A stretch of DNA of 64,000 bases from Acidobacteriota bacterium (GTDB taxonomy: Bacteria > Acidobacteriota > Terriglobia > Terriglobales > Acidobacteriaceae): positions 62,001-126,000 of the forward strand of contig JAFDVQ010000003.1 of assembly GCA_018268915.1 (NCBI GenBank), read 5' to 3'. The notes beneath the pieces were generated by a model, which saw only the letters and a program-made list of their open reading frames with translations, was not told where the DNA came from and did not search any database. Positions 35,070 to 43,940 of this stretch are shown one piece after another (position 1 is the first letter of the stretch; every line of letters begins with the position of its first letter). A program made the position numbers and the translations under genes.

Positions 35070-35564
35070 ATGAAAAATAGACTTGCAACTATGGCCCTCG
35101 GCGGCCTTCTCACTCTTGGCGGTACGTGTGCTGCTCTGGCTCAGGACACCCCTCCCCCACCACCCGACCAAAACCAGGCTGGACCGCCGGCTGACGCACC
35201 CCGCGGCCGCGGCATGCGCATGGACCCTGATCGGCAGCTTGAGCGCCTCACGCGCGAACTGAACCTGACCACAGACCAGCAAACTCAGATCAAGCCTCTT
35301 CTCGTCGAACGGCAGCAGAAGATGCAGGCTCTCTTTCAGGATCAGTCGGTCGCTCCTGAAGATCGGCGCGCGCAAGGCCGCACCATCATGGAGGGAACCA
35401 ACAACTCCATCAAGGCTCTGCTGAACGACGACCAGAAGCAGAAGTTCCAGGCCATGCAGGAACGCATGCGCCGCAATCGGCCTGACGGCGCCGGTCCCGG
35501 AGGCGCAGCGCCTCCACCTCCTCCTGACGGATCAGCTCCTCAACCCCAAAACCAATTAATCTAA
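35070..35564 (+). CDS. Periplasmic Spy/CpxP-like protein
   Basis: A 164-residue exported protein (signal peptide MKNRLATMALGGLLTLGGTC, cleavage near ALAQ). A Pro-rich linker leads to a helical LTxxQ-type core: LERLTRELNLTTDQQTQIKP and IKALLNDDQKQKFQAMQERM, the repeat motif of Spy/CpxP chaperones. The C-terminus is Pro/Gly-rich. It probably binds unfolded proteins or metals in the periplasm. A strong terminator follows. Confidence 0.8.
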   Translation: MKNRLATMALGGLLTLGGTCAALAQDTPPPPPDQNQAGPPADAPRGRGMRMDPDRQLERLTRELNLTTDQQTQIKPLLVERQQKMQALFQDQSVAPEDRRAQGRTIMEGTNNSIKALLNDDQKQKFQAMQERMRRNRPDGAGPGGAAPPPPPDGSAPQPQNQLI

Positions 35565-35576
35565 GGCAAGTTCAAG

Positions 35577-35612
35577 GCGCCAGAACCAATTCAGGTTCTG
35601 GCGCTTCTTGCT
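35577..35612 (+). terminator. Rho-independent terminator
   Basis: GCGCCAGAACC and GGTTCTGGCGC form a perfect 11-bp stem around AATTCA, followed by TTCTTGCTT. It ends the Spy-like gene. Confidence 0.85.
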
Positions 35613-35695
35613 TGCACGTTCACGTTTCGTCTGGCGCGATCACCGAGCTTCTCCTAAAATCTGCTATCGACTTTTCCAGTAATTCGGAGAATTCA

Positions 35696-36052
35696 GTGGC
35701 CCTGCTCACGCTTACCCCCATGCTTACGGTTACATCGATTGATGCAGCCGTAGATTTCTATCGAGATGTCCTCGGATTTCAACTTCTCTCTTCCTTTCCG
35801 GGATGGGCATGCATGAGTCTCGACAGCGTGGAAGTCATGTTCGGGCTGCCCAACGCGCATCTGCCTTTTACTCACCCGACGATGACCGGCTCACTCTATT
35901 TCAAGACGGATCAGGTCGACATTCTCTGGGATCAGCTCAAGGATCGCTGTCAGATCGAGTATCCGGTCGAGGACTTCGATTACGGAATGCGAGAATTCGC
36001 TATCCGCGACAATTCCGGATATTTGCTCCAGTTCGGGCAAGAAAAGGCCTGA
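35696..36052 (+). CDS. VOC-superfamily (glyoxalase/bleomycin-resistance) protein
   Basis: A 118-residue single-domain protein with the beta-alpha-beta-beta-beta repeat: MLTVTSIDAAVDFYRDVLGFQ, then a second half ending in REFAIRDNSGYLLQFGQ. The latter contains the terminal metal-ligand Glu/Gln position. The start is GTG at 35696, with GGAGA about 6 nt upstream. Enzymes of this fold act on diverse substrates; nothing local points to one. Confidence 0.85.
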   Translation: MALLTLTPMLTVTSIDAAVDFYRDVLGFQLLSSFPGWACMSLDSVEVMFGLPNAHLPFTHPTMTGSLYFKTDQVDILWDQLKDRCQIEYPVEDFDYGMREFAIRDNSGYLLQFGQEKA

Positions 36053-36148
36053 GCCTGCCGTGCCGCTGGCTTAGATGTACAACCATGGCCCCTTTTTCGC
36101 CACTCTGACACATTGAGGGAGTTGGAAGGTCCCTCGAGGTTAGCAGTC

Positions 36149-37114
36149 ATGAGCAACTCTCTACATTGCAGTCCCAACCAGCACCGCTTCCATATCTGGG
36201 CAATTGCTAGCTTTTGCCTGGTTGCCCTTCTTGCGGGATGCGGAGGCAGCGTAACAATCTCTTCGAACCCGCCCTCCTCGCCGACGCCCACTCCAGCCAA
36301 AATGCCCACGAGCCAGCATGTGGTGCTAGTTATGGAAGAAAACCAGAGCTACTCTAGCGTTGCCGGCAACAAGAGCAGTTGGCCGCACCTCAACGCATTG
36401 ATAAAGACTGGCGCCCTGGCTAATAACTACTTCGCCGACGCCCACCCTTCTATCCCGAATTACTTCATGCTCACCACGGGCCAACCACTGACATTCGTTG
36501 ATAGTTCAACGAAAGTGTGGAACGTCGACAACCTCGCGCGTCGCATGCTCGCGGCGAAGATGAGCTTCAAGGTCTATGCAGAAGGCATCAAGCAGGGCTA
36601 CCTCGGCGGCAACACTGGGCTCTATGTGATCCGCCACAACCCGTTCGCGATGCTCTCCGATGTTGCCAACAACGCGCAGGTCGCCAATCAGGTCATCCAG
36701 CCGTTCTCGCAGTTCACCACCGATGCCGCGAACAAGACTCTGCCTGCCTTCTCTTTCGTCGTCCCCGATCTGAACGACAATGCGCACAACGGCACTCCTC
36801 AGGCTGCCGACAACTGGCTTCAGTCAAATGTGATCGGGCCGCTTGCTGCCAATCCAGCGTTCCAGAGCGGCGGCGACGGAGTGCTGATCATTCTCTTCGA
36901 CGAATCAGTGAATACAGACATCACAAATGTGGGCGGCCATATCGCATGTGTGTTTTCCGGACCGATTGTGAAGTCCGGCTATACACAGACTTCAAAGAAC
37001 CTCTATCAGCACCAGAACATGCTGCGAACCATCATGGAAGTGCTCAACCTCACAAACCCTCCCGGTGCCGCAGCCCCGGTTGTTGACATGAGTGAGTTCT
37101 TCAACTTGAAGTGA
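36149..37114 (+). CDS. Lipoprotein phosphoesterase (acid phosphatase/phospholipase C family)
   Basis: A 321-residue exported lipoprotein: hydrophobic segment ending in the lipobox LLAGC (Cys near residue 31). After a Ser/Thr/Pro linker the phosphoesterase signature VVLVMEENQSYSSVAG appears, with the metal and nucleophile region, then ADAHPSIPNYFMLTTG and LIILFDESVNTDITNVGG near the C-terminus. It fits the AcpA/PLC alkaline-phosphatase-like superfamily and probably releases phosphate from extracellular esters. The start at 36149 is preferred over TTG 36113. Confidence 0.85.
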   Translation: MSNSLHCSPNQHRFHIWAIASFCLVALLAGCGGSVTISSNPPSSPTPTPAKMPTSQHVVLVMEENQSYSSVAGNKSSWPHLNALIKTGALANNYFADAHPSIPNYFMLTTGQPLTFVDSSTKVWNVDNLARRMLAAKMSFKVYAEGIKQGYLGGNTGLYVIRHNPFAMLSDVANNAQVANQVIQPFSQFTTDAANKTLPAFSFVVPDLNDNAHNGTPQAADNWLQSNVIGPLAANPAFQSGGDGVLIILFDESVNTDITNVGGHIACVFSGPIVKSGYTQTSKNLYQHQNMLRTIMEVLNLTNPPGAAAPVVDMSEFFNLK

Positions 37115-37257
37115 GGCAAGCAGCGATTCGCTCATCTCCGGTCTCGCGGGCCCCGTCCCAATCCCCGCTATCCCCGTCTGTCGTTCACTCATCCCAAACC
37201 ATAAGAACCTTCCAACCGTCTGATGTAGCATTCGTGTTTGGTTAGTGGAGCTAAGAC

Positions 37258-39321
37258 TTGAAACGCACTCGCAATACCATTTCCTATTTCGCGTCCATCT
37301 TCGCCGCTGCTCTTCTTTTCGCCGGCATCGCATTCTCTCAGCAAACATCACCCACGCATGGCCCTGCCGTTGTTCCCTCGTACATGGATAAATCGGTGCG
37401 TCCTGGCGACGAGTTCTACCTCTATGCCAACGGCGCTTGGGAGAAGAACACCGAGATGCGGCCCGATCGGGCGGTCGAGAGTCCGGCTTCGGATATCTAC
37501 GATCAGCATGAGCAAAAGCTCAAGGACCTGATCGACGAATCTGCCAAATCGCAAGATCGCAATTCTCAGCGCATCGCTGCTCTCTACCACTCCTACATGG
37601 ACGAGGCAGCGATTGAAGCCGCCGGCACAAAGCCCGTCGAATCGCAGCTCAAAGCGATTGCTGCGATCAGTGACAAGCACGCGCTCGCACGCGCTCTCGG
37701 CGAAACGCTGCGCGCCGACGTCGATGCGCTGAACATGACTAACTTCCACACTGAGAACCTCTTCGGCATGTGGGTGGCGCCAGGCTTCGATGACTCCGAT
37801 CACTATCATGCCTATCTGATGCAGGGCGGCATCGTCCTTCCCGATCGCGAATACTATCTCTCCGACAGCGAATCGATGCGCGAGATCCGTACGAGATACG
37901 AACAGCACGTTGAAACCATCCTGAAGCTGGCCGGCATGGACGATCCCGATGGTCGGGCAAAACGCGTGGTCGCCCTCGAACACGCTATCGCCCTCACCCA
38001 CTGGACTCTCGCTGAAGACAACGATGTTCACAAAGCCAACAACATCTGGAAGCCCGCTGACTTCGCATCGAAAGCTCCCGGCCTTGACTGGGCCGAGTAC
38101 TTCCGCGCGGCGGGACTCGACAAGCAAAATAGCTTCTACGTCTGGCAGCCGAGTGCCTTCACCGGCGAATCAGCGCTGGTCGCGTCGACTCCACTCGACG
38201 ACTGGAAAGACTGGCTCACCTTCCACACCGTAGAAGAATACGCATCCATTCTCCCCAAGGCATTTGCTGATGAAGAGTTTGAGTTCTGGGGAAAAACTCT
38301 TAACGGTGTCTCTGTTCAGCAACCGCGCTGGCGTCGCGGCGTCGCCGTAGTTGACGGCCACTTACCCAGCGAACTGGGCCGCCTCTACGTTCAGCGGCAT
38401 TTCCCTCCCGAAGTGAAAGCCCAGGTGCAGGCCATGGTCTCAAACCTGATCGCCGTCTATCGTCAACGGCTCCACAGCATCACCTGGATGGCGCCCGCAA
38501 CAAAGTCTCAGGCGATTGCGAAGCTGGACTCTCTCTACGTCGGAATTGGATATCCGGATCGCTGGGAAGAGGAAAACTTTGAGGTAAAAGCTGATGACAT
38601 CGCCGGCAATCTTCGGCGCAGCCGCGAAGCGAAGTACCAGCGAGAACGCGGGCTGATTGGGACGGAGGTAGACCGCAAACGCTGGTGCATGTCTCCCCAA
38701 ACTATCAATGCCGTCAACCTGCCGCTACAGAACTCGCTCAACTTCCCCGCCGCCATTCTTCAGGTTCCATCCTTCGATGCAAACGCGCCTGCCGCAGCAA
38801 ACTACGGGGCCATCGGCGCCGTCATCGGACACGAAATAAGCCACACCTTCGACAGCGAGGGCAGCGCGTTTGACTCGAAGGGTCGGTTGCGCAACTGGTG
38901 GACCAAGGACGACTTTGCCCATTTCAACGGCGTAACAGATCGCCTCGCCCGGCAATACGACGCCTACAAGCCGTTCCCCGATCTCGCATTGAACGGCAAA
39001 CAGACGCTTGCCGAAAACATCGCCGATGATGCCGGGCTCGCGGCTGCATACGATGCCTACAAAGCTTCCCTTAAAGGACAAACCGCTCCAGAGCAGGACG
39101 GATTCAACGGCGATCAGCAGTTCTACATCGCCTACGCGCAATCATGGGCAGACAAACTCCGCCCATCCACGCTCCGAAACGAAGTCATGACGGATACGCA
39201 CTCGCCGGGTCACTGGCGCGTCTTCGAAGTTCGCAATCAGAACGAGTGGTACAAAGCCTTCGACATCAAACCCGATGAGAAGCTCTATCTTGCACCTGAG
39301 GAGCGCGTACAGATCTGGTGA
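37258..39321 (+). CDS. M13-family zinc metallopeptidase (PepO/neprilysin-like)
   Basis: A 687-residue secreted endopeptidase with a signal peptide (ISYFASIFAAALLFAGIAFS). The zinc site is HEISH at residues 525-529, and the third ligand is in ENIAD (Glu586), with Asp590 as the supporting acid. NAxYNP-type and terminal motifs (CMSPQTINAVNL, LRPSTLRNEV) are consistent with M13. The start is TTG with GGAG about 8 nt upstream. Such enzymes cleave short peptides in the periplasm or outside. A heptameric array begins 12 nt after the stop. Confidence 0.95.
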   Translation: MKRTRNTISYFASIFAAALLFAGIAFSQQTSPTHGPAVVPSYMDKSVRPGDEFYLYANGAWEKNTEMRPDRAVESPASDIYDQHEQKLKDLIDESAKSQDRNSQRIAALYHSYMDEAAIEAAGTKPVESQLKAIAAISDKHALARALGETLRADVDALNMTNFHTENLFGMWVAPGFDDSDHYHAYLMQGGIVLPDREYYLSDSESMREIRTRYEQHVETILKLAGMDDPDGRAKRVVALEHAIALTHWTLAEDNDVHKANNIWKPADFASKAPGLDWAEYFRAAGLDKQNSFYVWQPSAFTGESALVASTPLDDWKDWLTFHTVEEYASILPKAFADEEFEFWGKTLNGVSVQQPRWRRGVAVVDGHLPSELGRLYVQRHFPPEVKAQVQAMVSNLIAVYRQRLHSITWMAPATKSQAIAKLDSLYVGIGYPDRWEEENFEVKADDIAGNLRRSREAKYQRERGLIGTEVDRKRWCMSPQTINAVNLPLQNSLNFPAAILQVPSFDANAPAAANYGAIGAVIGHEISHTFDSEGSAFDSKGRLRNWWTKDDFAHFNGVTDRLARQYDAYKPFPDLALNGKQTLAENIADDAGLAAAYDAYKASLKGQTAPEQDGFNGDQQFYIAYAQSWADKLRPSTLRNEVMTDTHSPGHWRVFEVRNQNEWYKAFDIKPDEKLYLAPEERVQIW

Positions 39322-39332
39322 GGAGACAGTTA

Positions 39333-39374
39333 TCAGGGGTCAGTGATCAGGGGTCAGTGATCGGGGGTCAGAGG
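39333..39374. repeat. Heptameric tandem repeat, TCAGNNN class
   Basis: Six 7-bp units in perfect phase: TCAGGGG, TCAGTGA, TCAGGGG, TCAGTGA, TCGGGGG, TCAGAGG. It lies just after the pepO-like stop. Its mirror array lies at 39497, about 120 nt away, in the opposite orientation. Confidence 0.88.
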
Positions 39375-39443
39375 CAAATGCTGATGATCACAGATGACCA
39401 GGGTGAATTCTGGGAAGGGTCAGCTTGGACCTCGCCGGGTGCC

Positions 39444-39480
39444 TCAGAACATGTACTGAGCCTGTCGAAGAATCTCGCTT
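39444..39480. repeat. Intergenic repeat with CTGAGCCTGTCGAAG core
   Basis: The 15-nt core is at 39456-39470. The complement CTTCGACAGGCTCAG resembles a short intergenic repeat I know from many unrelated bacterial genomes. It lies between the two opposed heptameric arrays, in a 178-nt gap without a gene. Confidence 0.45.
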
Positions 39481-39496
39481 GTGAGGCCTGGGATTC

Positions 39497-39531
39497 TGAT
39501 CACTGACCACTGACCACTGATCCCTGTTTTT
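39497..39531. repeat. Heptameric tandem repeat covering the Nudix stop codon
   Basis: Five units: TGATCAC, TGACCAC twice, TGATCCC, TGTTTTT. The array encodes the last residues of the Nudix protein (QGSVVSGQ) and contains its stop codon. Confidence 0.88.
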
Positions 39532-40084
39532 CCTTCCACATCCTGTACAGCCCCCACGCGCCCACCGTGCACACATCGCGGATTTTTCCATCCAGCATCA
39601 TCTGCTCGAACTCTTCAATCGTTGTGGTGTGGATGATCATGTCGTGCTCTTCCTCGTCGGGATCGCGCTCCTTCAGCGTCAATCCGGTCGCAAGGAAGAC
39701 GTGCTGTTTCTGGCGCGAATAGCCGTAAGCAATCCACAGAAAACCGAGATAGATCATCTCCGCCGCGTAAAGGCCTGTTTCTTCCTTCAATTCACCGCGC
39801 GCCAGCTCTTCAGGATTCTCGATCTCCATCTCCCAGCCGCCTTGCGGCAATTCGATCGAGCGCTCCTGAATTGTGTAGCGAAACTGCTCCACGAGCCACA
39901 CCTTGTCGTCCTGGATCGGAAGAATGATCGCGCAGTCCTCTTTGTCGACAACGCTGTAGATTCCTTGTTTTCCGTTCGAGCGTAGGATTTTATCTTCGCG
40001 CAGCCGCAGCCATTGGTTGCGATAGATCTCGCGGCTCTCCAGCGTCGTGATGGATGCGACCTGCTCACTGCCACTCTGCTTCAA
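39500..40084 (-). CDS. Nudix hydrolase (ADP-ribose pyrophosphatase-like)
   Basis: A 194-residue protein. The Nudix box starts at the Gly of LPQGGWEME and ends in ARGELKEETGLYA, with the metal-binding EExG; the usual Arg before the first Glu is Gly, a common variant in ADP-ribose pyrophosphatases. WLVEQFRYTIQERSIELPQG is characteristic of that subgroup. It hydrolyses ADP-ribose or related nucleotides in the cytoplasm. The C-terminal eight residues are encoded by a heptameric array, an unusual way to end the protein. hflX lies just upstream on the same strand (24 nt). Confidence 0.9.
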   Translation of the reverse strand: MKQSGSEQVASITTLESREIYRNQWLRLREDKILRSNGKQGIYSVVDKEDCAIILPIQDDKVWLVEQFRYTIQERSIELPQGGWEMEIENPEELARGELKEETGLYAAEMIYLGFLWIAYGYSRQKQHVFLATGLTLKERDPDEEEHDMIIHTTTIEEFEQMMLDGKIRDVCTVGAWGLYRMWKEKQGSVVSGQ

Positions 40085-40108
40085 CGCGCCTCCTCAAGCC
40101 CTGCAATC

Positions 40109-41563
40109 TCAGCTGGCTGTCTGATCATCACGCATGCGATACTTCCGCAACCGACCCACCAGGGACGCCGGACCGCTAACCTTCATCCGCACCAGGTTTC
40201 CCTCGTACTTCCGATCGTGCACAACCATCCCCGCATCGATCGCCGCGAGCGCCGAACCGTCACTCTGGGGTACGCGCATCTCGGTCTCAATCAGTGGATC
40301 GGAGTAAAGCGCCTTATCGATCGCTTCGAGCAGCGCGTCCATGCCCTCGCCCGTATGGGCGGAAACCGTCACTTCAGGATGGCGATGCTGTTCGCGCTCT
40401 GCCAGCCCTTCGCGCTCATGCGCATCCAGCAAGTCGATCTTGTTCAGCACTTCGATCTGCGGCTTGCTCAAGGCTTCCAGTTCATCCAGAACTTTCTCTA
40501 CCTGCGCCCTCTGCTCTTCGCCGTAGGTCGACGAAGCATCGCGCACGTGCAGCAGTATCTCTGCCTGCTCAACTTCTTCCAGCGTCGCACGAAAGCTCGT
40601 AACCAGCGTGTGCGGCAGATTGCGAATGAATCCCACCGTATCGCTCAGCAACACTTTTCGCTTGCTTGGTAATTCAACCGCCCGCAGTTTCGGATCCAGC
40701 GTGGCAAACATTCGCGACGACTGCAGAACATGGGCGCCAGTGAGTCGATTGAAAAGCGTGCTCTTGCCCGCGTTCGTATAACCCACCAGCGCTACGGTTG
40801 GCACCGGAACAGCCTCGCGTCTCTGACGTTGTTGTCTGCGTACGCGCCGCACTGCTTCGAGATCAATCTTGAGTTGATCGATCCTGCGCTGAATTTTCCT
40901 CCGGTCGGTTTCGAGCTGCGTTTCACCGGGGCCTCGAGTCCCAATGCCGCCGCCAAGCTGCGACATGGCTTTGCCTCGTCCCGTCAGTCTCGGCAGCATG
41001 TATTCGAGCTGCGCCAGCTCTACCTGCAACTGGCCTTCCCGCGTTCGCGCATGCCGCGCAAAGATGTCGAGAATCAGCTGCGTTCGATCCAGAACACGGC
41101 ATGGCAGCGCAGCTTCCAGATTGCGCAACTGTGTCGGGCTCAAGTCGTGGTCGAAAAGCACTAGGTCCGCATTGGTTGACGCCGCGACCCCGGCGATTTC
41201 TTCCACCTTGCCTTGGCCGATGAGCGTCGCTGGATCGAGCCGTGAGCGCCGCTGCATCAGCTCGGCAGCGATCTCGCCACCCGCGCTACGCACAAGTTCG
41301 CGAAACTCCGCCAGCGACTCCTCGGCATCGAGCCCAGGCGAGTCCGCGGTGTCCCGGCGCTCACCATCGCCGCTGTCAACTTCTTCGTCGAGTGGACGCG
41401 CCGCCGCTCGTCGCGCACGGTCAAGTGTCGGCCGACTTCGGCGTCCGCTCGTCGTCAGGTCTACACCAACGAGAACGGCGCGCTCCGCCGATCCCTCCCA
41501 ATGGCCGGCATCAGCCATCGAGGGGTTCCGGCCTCGCCTACCGGTGCCGCCTTCAACTGCCAA
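40109..41563 (-). CDS. hflX: GTPase HflX
   Basis: A 484-residue ribosome-associated GTPase that splits stalled or hibernating 70S ribosomes. The N-terminal HflX domain includes [10 protein letters not shown] and [15 protein letters not shown], then the linker [20 protein letters not shown]. The G domain has the P-loop GYTNAGKS at 261-268, [10 protein letters not shown] (G3) and NKID (G4). The start is TTG at 41563 with AGGGAG about 9 nt upstream; an ATG at 41518 is the alternative. It lies 18 nt after hfq, the classic hfq-hflX pair, so it is probably co-transcribed. Confidence 0.95.
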   Translation of the reverse strand: MAVEGGTGRRGRNPSMADAGHWEGSAERAVLVGVDLTTSGRRSRPTLDRARRAAARPLDEEVDSGDGERRDTADSPGLDAEESLAEFRELVRSAGGEIAAELMQRRSRLDPATLIGQGKVEEIAGVAASTNADLVLFDHDLSPTQLRNLEAALPCRVLDRTQLILDIFARHARTREGQLQVELAQLEYMLPRLTGRGKAMSQLGGGIGTRGPGETQLETDRRKIQRRIDQLKIDLEAVRRVRRQQRQRREAVPVPTVALVGYTNAGKSTLFNRLTGAHVLQSSRMFATLDPKLRAVELPSKRKVLLSDTVGFIRNLPHTLVTSFRATLEEVEQAEILLHVRDASSTYGEEQRAQVEKVLDELEALSKPQIEVLNKIDLLDAHEREGLAEREQHRHPEVTVSAHTGEGMDALLEAIDKALYSDPLIETEMRVPQSDGSALAAIDAGMVVHDRKYEGNLVRMKVSGPASLVGRLRKYRMRDDQTAS

Positions 41564-41581
41564 GGTACGGCGCTCCCTGTG

Positions 41582-41887
41582 TTATCGCTGCTCAGCGTTC
41601 GCTGCCGGCGGTGCGGGTGCCGGAACTGCGGCAGGCCCCATACCGGACAACGCGGGGCGATGCTCTGAGTGCATCACGCTCCGATTGCTTACCACGGTCG
41701 AAATGGCGTGTTTGAAAATCAACTGCTCCTGACTGTTGTTCTCGAGCAGTACGGAGTACTTGTCGAAGGAGCGGATCTTTCCGGTTAGCTTCACGCCGCT
41801 GACCAGATAAATCGTGATGGGGGTCTTGTCTTTGCGAACTGTATTCAGGAAAGTGTCCTGAATGTTCTGTGCCGGCTTGTTATCCAT
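41582..41887 (-). CDS. hfq: RNA chaperone Hfq
   Basis: A 101-residue Sm-like protein. Sm1 is [20 protein letters not shown] and Sm2 is the closing KHAISTVV (consensus KHAIST). [14 protein letters not shown] is the N-terminal helix. A 30-residue Ala/Pro-rich tail follows the core. The start is the ATG at 41887, with AGGAG about 9 nt upstream. It is followed by hflX, as in many bacteria. It forms a hexamer that pairs small RNAs with mRNA. Confidence 0.95.
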   Translation of the reverse strand: MDNKPAQNIQDTFLNTVRKDKTPITIYLVSGVKLTGKIRSFDKYSVLLENNSQEQLIFKHAISTVVSNRSVMHSEHRPALSGMGPAAVPAPAPPAANAEQR

Positions 41888-42140
41888 ATGCCGATCTCCT
41901 GCTTCTTTACTTAGATTTGTTGGATGCAAACTCGCTGCGCCCTTGTCTTAAGACAAATCGGCGGGGACGGCTTCGGAAGCCCCGGAGCCGCCAAATCCCG
42001 CAATGTGACAACAATATAGCGGTTCCCTAACCTTTTCAACCTATCTACTCCAAAAGTCTCCTGAACCCTATGCCGCCCGTCACAATCCGGCGCGCCTGCC
42101 GGACCAGAATCTCCGCGGGAATCGGCTGTTACCATGATCT

Positions 42141-43331
42141 GTGCCAGACCATCCGGAATCAGCAGCCTCCCAGAACAAGACGGCAATTGCAGTGCCGATG
42201 CTCGACCTCAAACGGCAGTATGAGCCCCTGCACAGGGAACTCCTGGCGGCCCTCGAGCATGTCCTAGAGACGCAGCAATTCATTCTTGGCGAGCAGGTTG
42301 CGTCGTTTGAGCGTGCCGCGGCGGCCCAACTAGGGGTAAATCAAGCAATCGGCTGCTCTTCCGGGACAGACGCGCTCTGGCTCGCCCTCGCCGCTGCCCA
42401 GGTTGGCCCGGGGGATGCCGTCATCACCACCCCCTTCAGCTTCTTCGCGTCCGTTAGCTCGATTCTGCGGGCTGGAGCGCAGCCCGTTCTTGCCGATATC
42501 GATCCCGTCACTTTCAACCTTGCCCCGGAGGCAGTCCGGTGCGCCCTCGACACCCCGGCCGCAGCGAACACGAAAGTCATCCTGCCGGTCCACCTGTACG
42601 GCCAGTGCGCCGACTGGGATGCCCTCTCCAAAGTCGCTGGCGAATCCGGCCTCAAGCTCATCGAAGACGCCGCCCAGGCCTGGGGAGCCAAATGGAAAGG
42701 CAAAGCCGCCGGCACCCTTGGCGATGCCGCCGCCTTCAGCTTCTATCCCACCAAGAACCTGAGCGCCGCCGGAGATGCCGGCATGGTCACCACCAACGAC
42801 GACCAGATCGCCGAGCGAGCCCGCATGCTCCGTCAGCACGGAATGCGTCGCCGCTACTATCACGACGAAATCGGCTGGAATACGCGACTCGACGGCTTTC
42901 AGGGCGCCATCCTCGAGATCAAGCTCAAGTACATCGCAGGCTGGAACGAAGCCCGCCGCTCTATCGCCCATCGCTACGACGATCTCTTCCGCAAAGCCGG
43001 GCTCGCCGATCCCGGACCATATCCCACCAAAGGCATCGTCCTGCCCAGCGAAGTTCCGGGAGCGCATCACGTCTGGCACCAGTACGTAGTCCGTTGCGCT
43101 CGCCGCGACGACCTGCGCGAATTCCTCTCAGCCCGCAAAATCGGATCTGAGATCTACTATCCCGTTCCGCTTCACATGCAGGACTCGCTCAAGAATCTCG
43201 GCTACGTCGAAGGTGACTTCCCCGAGTCCGAACGCGCTGCCCGCGAAGTACTCGCCCTGCCCATCTTCCCCGAGCTCCGCGAAGACGAGCAGCAGATCGT
43301 AGTAAACGCAATCGCCGACTTCCTCAGCTAG
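42141..43331 (+). CDS. DegT/DnrJ/EryC1 family aminotransferase
   Basis: A 396-residue PLP enzyme of the nucleotide-sugar aminotransferase family. The cofactor Lys is in SFYPTKNLSAAGDAG; the family start is PMLDLKRQYEPLHRELLAAL, and GTDALWLALAAAQVGPGDAV binds PLP phosphate. HLYGQCADWDAL and DAAQAWGA are further signatures. It transaminates a keto-sugar nucleotide for LPS or another glycan. The GTG at 42141 is one option for the start; the ATG at 42198 another. No further sugar genes adjoin it. Confidence 0.92.
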   Translation: MPDHPESAASQNKTAIAVPMLDLKRQYEPLHRELLAALEHVLETQQFILGEQVASFERAAAAQLGVNQAIGCSSGTDALWLALAAAQVGPGDAVITTPFSFFASVSSILRAGAQPVLADIDPVTFNLAPEAVRCALDTPAAANTKVILPVHLYGQCADWDALSKVAGESGLKLIEDAAQAWGAKWKGKAAGTLGDAAAFSFYPTKNLSAAGDAGMVTTNDDQIAERARMLRQHGMRRRYYHDEIGWNTRLDGFQGAILEIKLKYIAGWNEARRSIAHRYDDLFRKAGLADPGPYPTKGIVLPSEVPGAHHVWHQYVVRCARRDDLREFLSARKIGSEIYYPVPLHMQDSLKNLGYVEGDFPESERAAREVLALPIFPELREDEQQIVVNAIADFLS

Positions 43332-43349
43332 GTTCGCTTAGCAGAACAC

Positions 43350-43376
43350 TGACCCCTGATCACTGACTCTGAACCC
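43350..43376. repeat. Heptameric tandem repeat upstream of nrdR
   Basis: TGACCCC, TGATCAC, TGACTC (6 bp, one base lost) and TGAACCC. It lies between the aminotransferase stop and the nrdR promoter. Confidence 0.7.
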
Positions 43377-43391
43377 AGTCACCTCGTGCCC

Positions 43392-43418
43392 TTGTCACCT
43401 TGTTCCCTGCTTTAGAAT
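43392..43418 (+). promoter_or_regulatory. nrdR promoter, probably leaderless
   Basis: TTGTCA at 43392-43397 and TAGAAT at 43413-43418 are 15 nt apart. The -10 box ends 9 nt before the ATG at 43428 and no Shine-Dalgarno sequence is present. Confidence 0.45.
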
Positions 43419-43427
43419 CGCGTTAGC

Positions 43428-43904
43428 ATGAAGTGCCCCTACTGCGGATTTCTTCAGGATCGCGTCGTCGACTCGCGCGAAAGCAAAGAAGCTGACTCCA
43501 TTCGCCGCCGCCGCGAGTGCGAGAAGTGCAATCGCCGCTTCACCACCTACGAGCGCATCGACGAAATCCCCTACATGGTCGTGAAGAAAGACGGACGCCG
43601 CGAACGTTTCGACCGTCAGAAGATCCTCAGCGGCCTGCTCAGAGCATGCGAGAAACGCCCCGTCTCGTCCACACAACTGGAAAAGGTCGTCGACGCGACT
43701 GAGACCTACCTCATGGATGCTCCCGAGCGTGAGCGCACCACATCCGAGATCGGCGAGCTGATCATGGACCACCTCAAGGGCCTCGATACCGTCGCCTATA
43801 TCCGCTTCGCCTCTGTCTATCGTGACTTCAAAGACGTCCGCGAATTTAAGGAAGAACTGGAAGACCTGTTGGAGAGCCATCGAACCGGAAAGCAGAAGAA
43901 ATAG
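43428..43904 (+). CDS. nrdR: Transcriptional repressor NrdR
   Basis: A 158-residue regulator of ribonucleotide reductase genes. The N-terminal zinc ribbon is [15 protein letters not shown] and [13 protein letters not shown]; the ATP-cone domain starts at [20 protein letters not shown]. It senses ATP/dATP. No nrd gene is nearby. Confidence 0.97.
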   Translation: MKCPYCGFLQDRVVDSRESKEADSIRRRRECEKCNRRFTTYERIDEIPYMVVKKDGRRERFDRQKILSGLLRACEKRPVSSTQLEKVVDATETYLMDAPERERTTSEIGELIMDHLKGLDTVAYIRFASVYRDFKDVREFKEELEDLLESHRTGKQKK

Positions 43905-43940
43905 CTCGCGCGCGATCACTCGAATTCCTGGGCATGAGCC

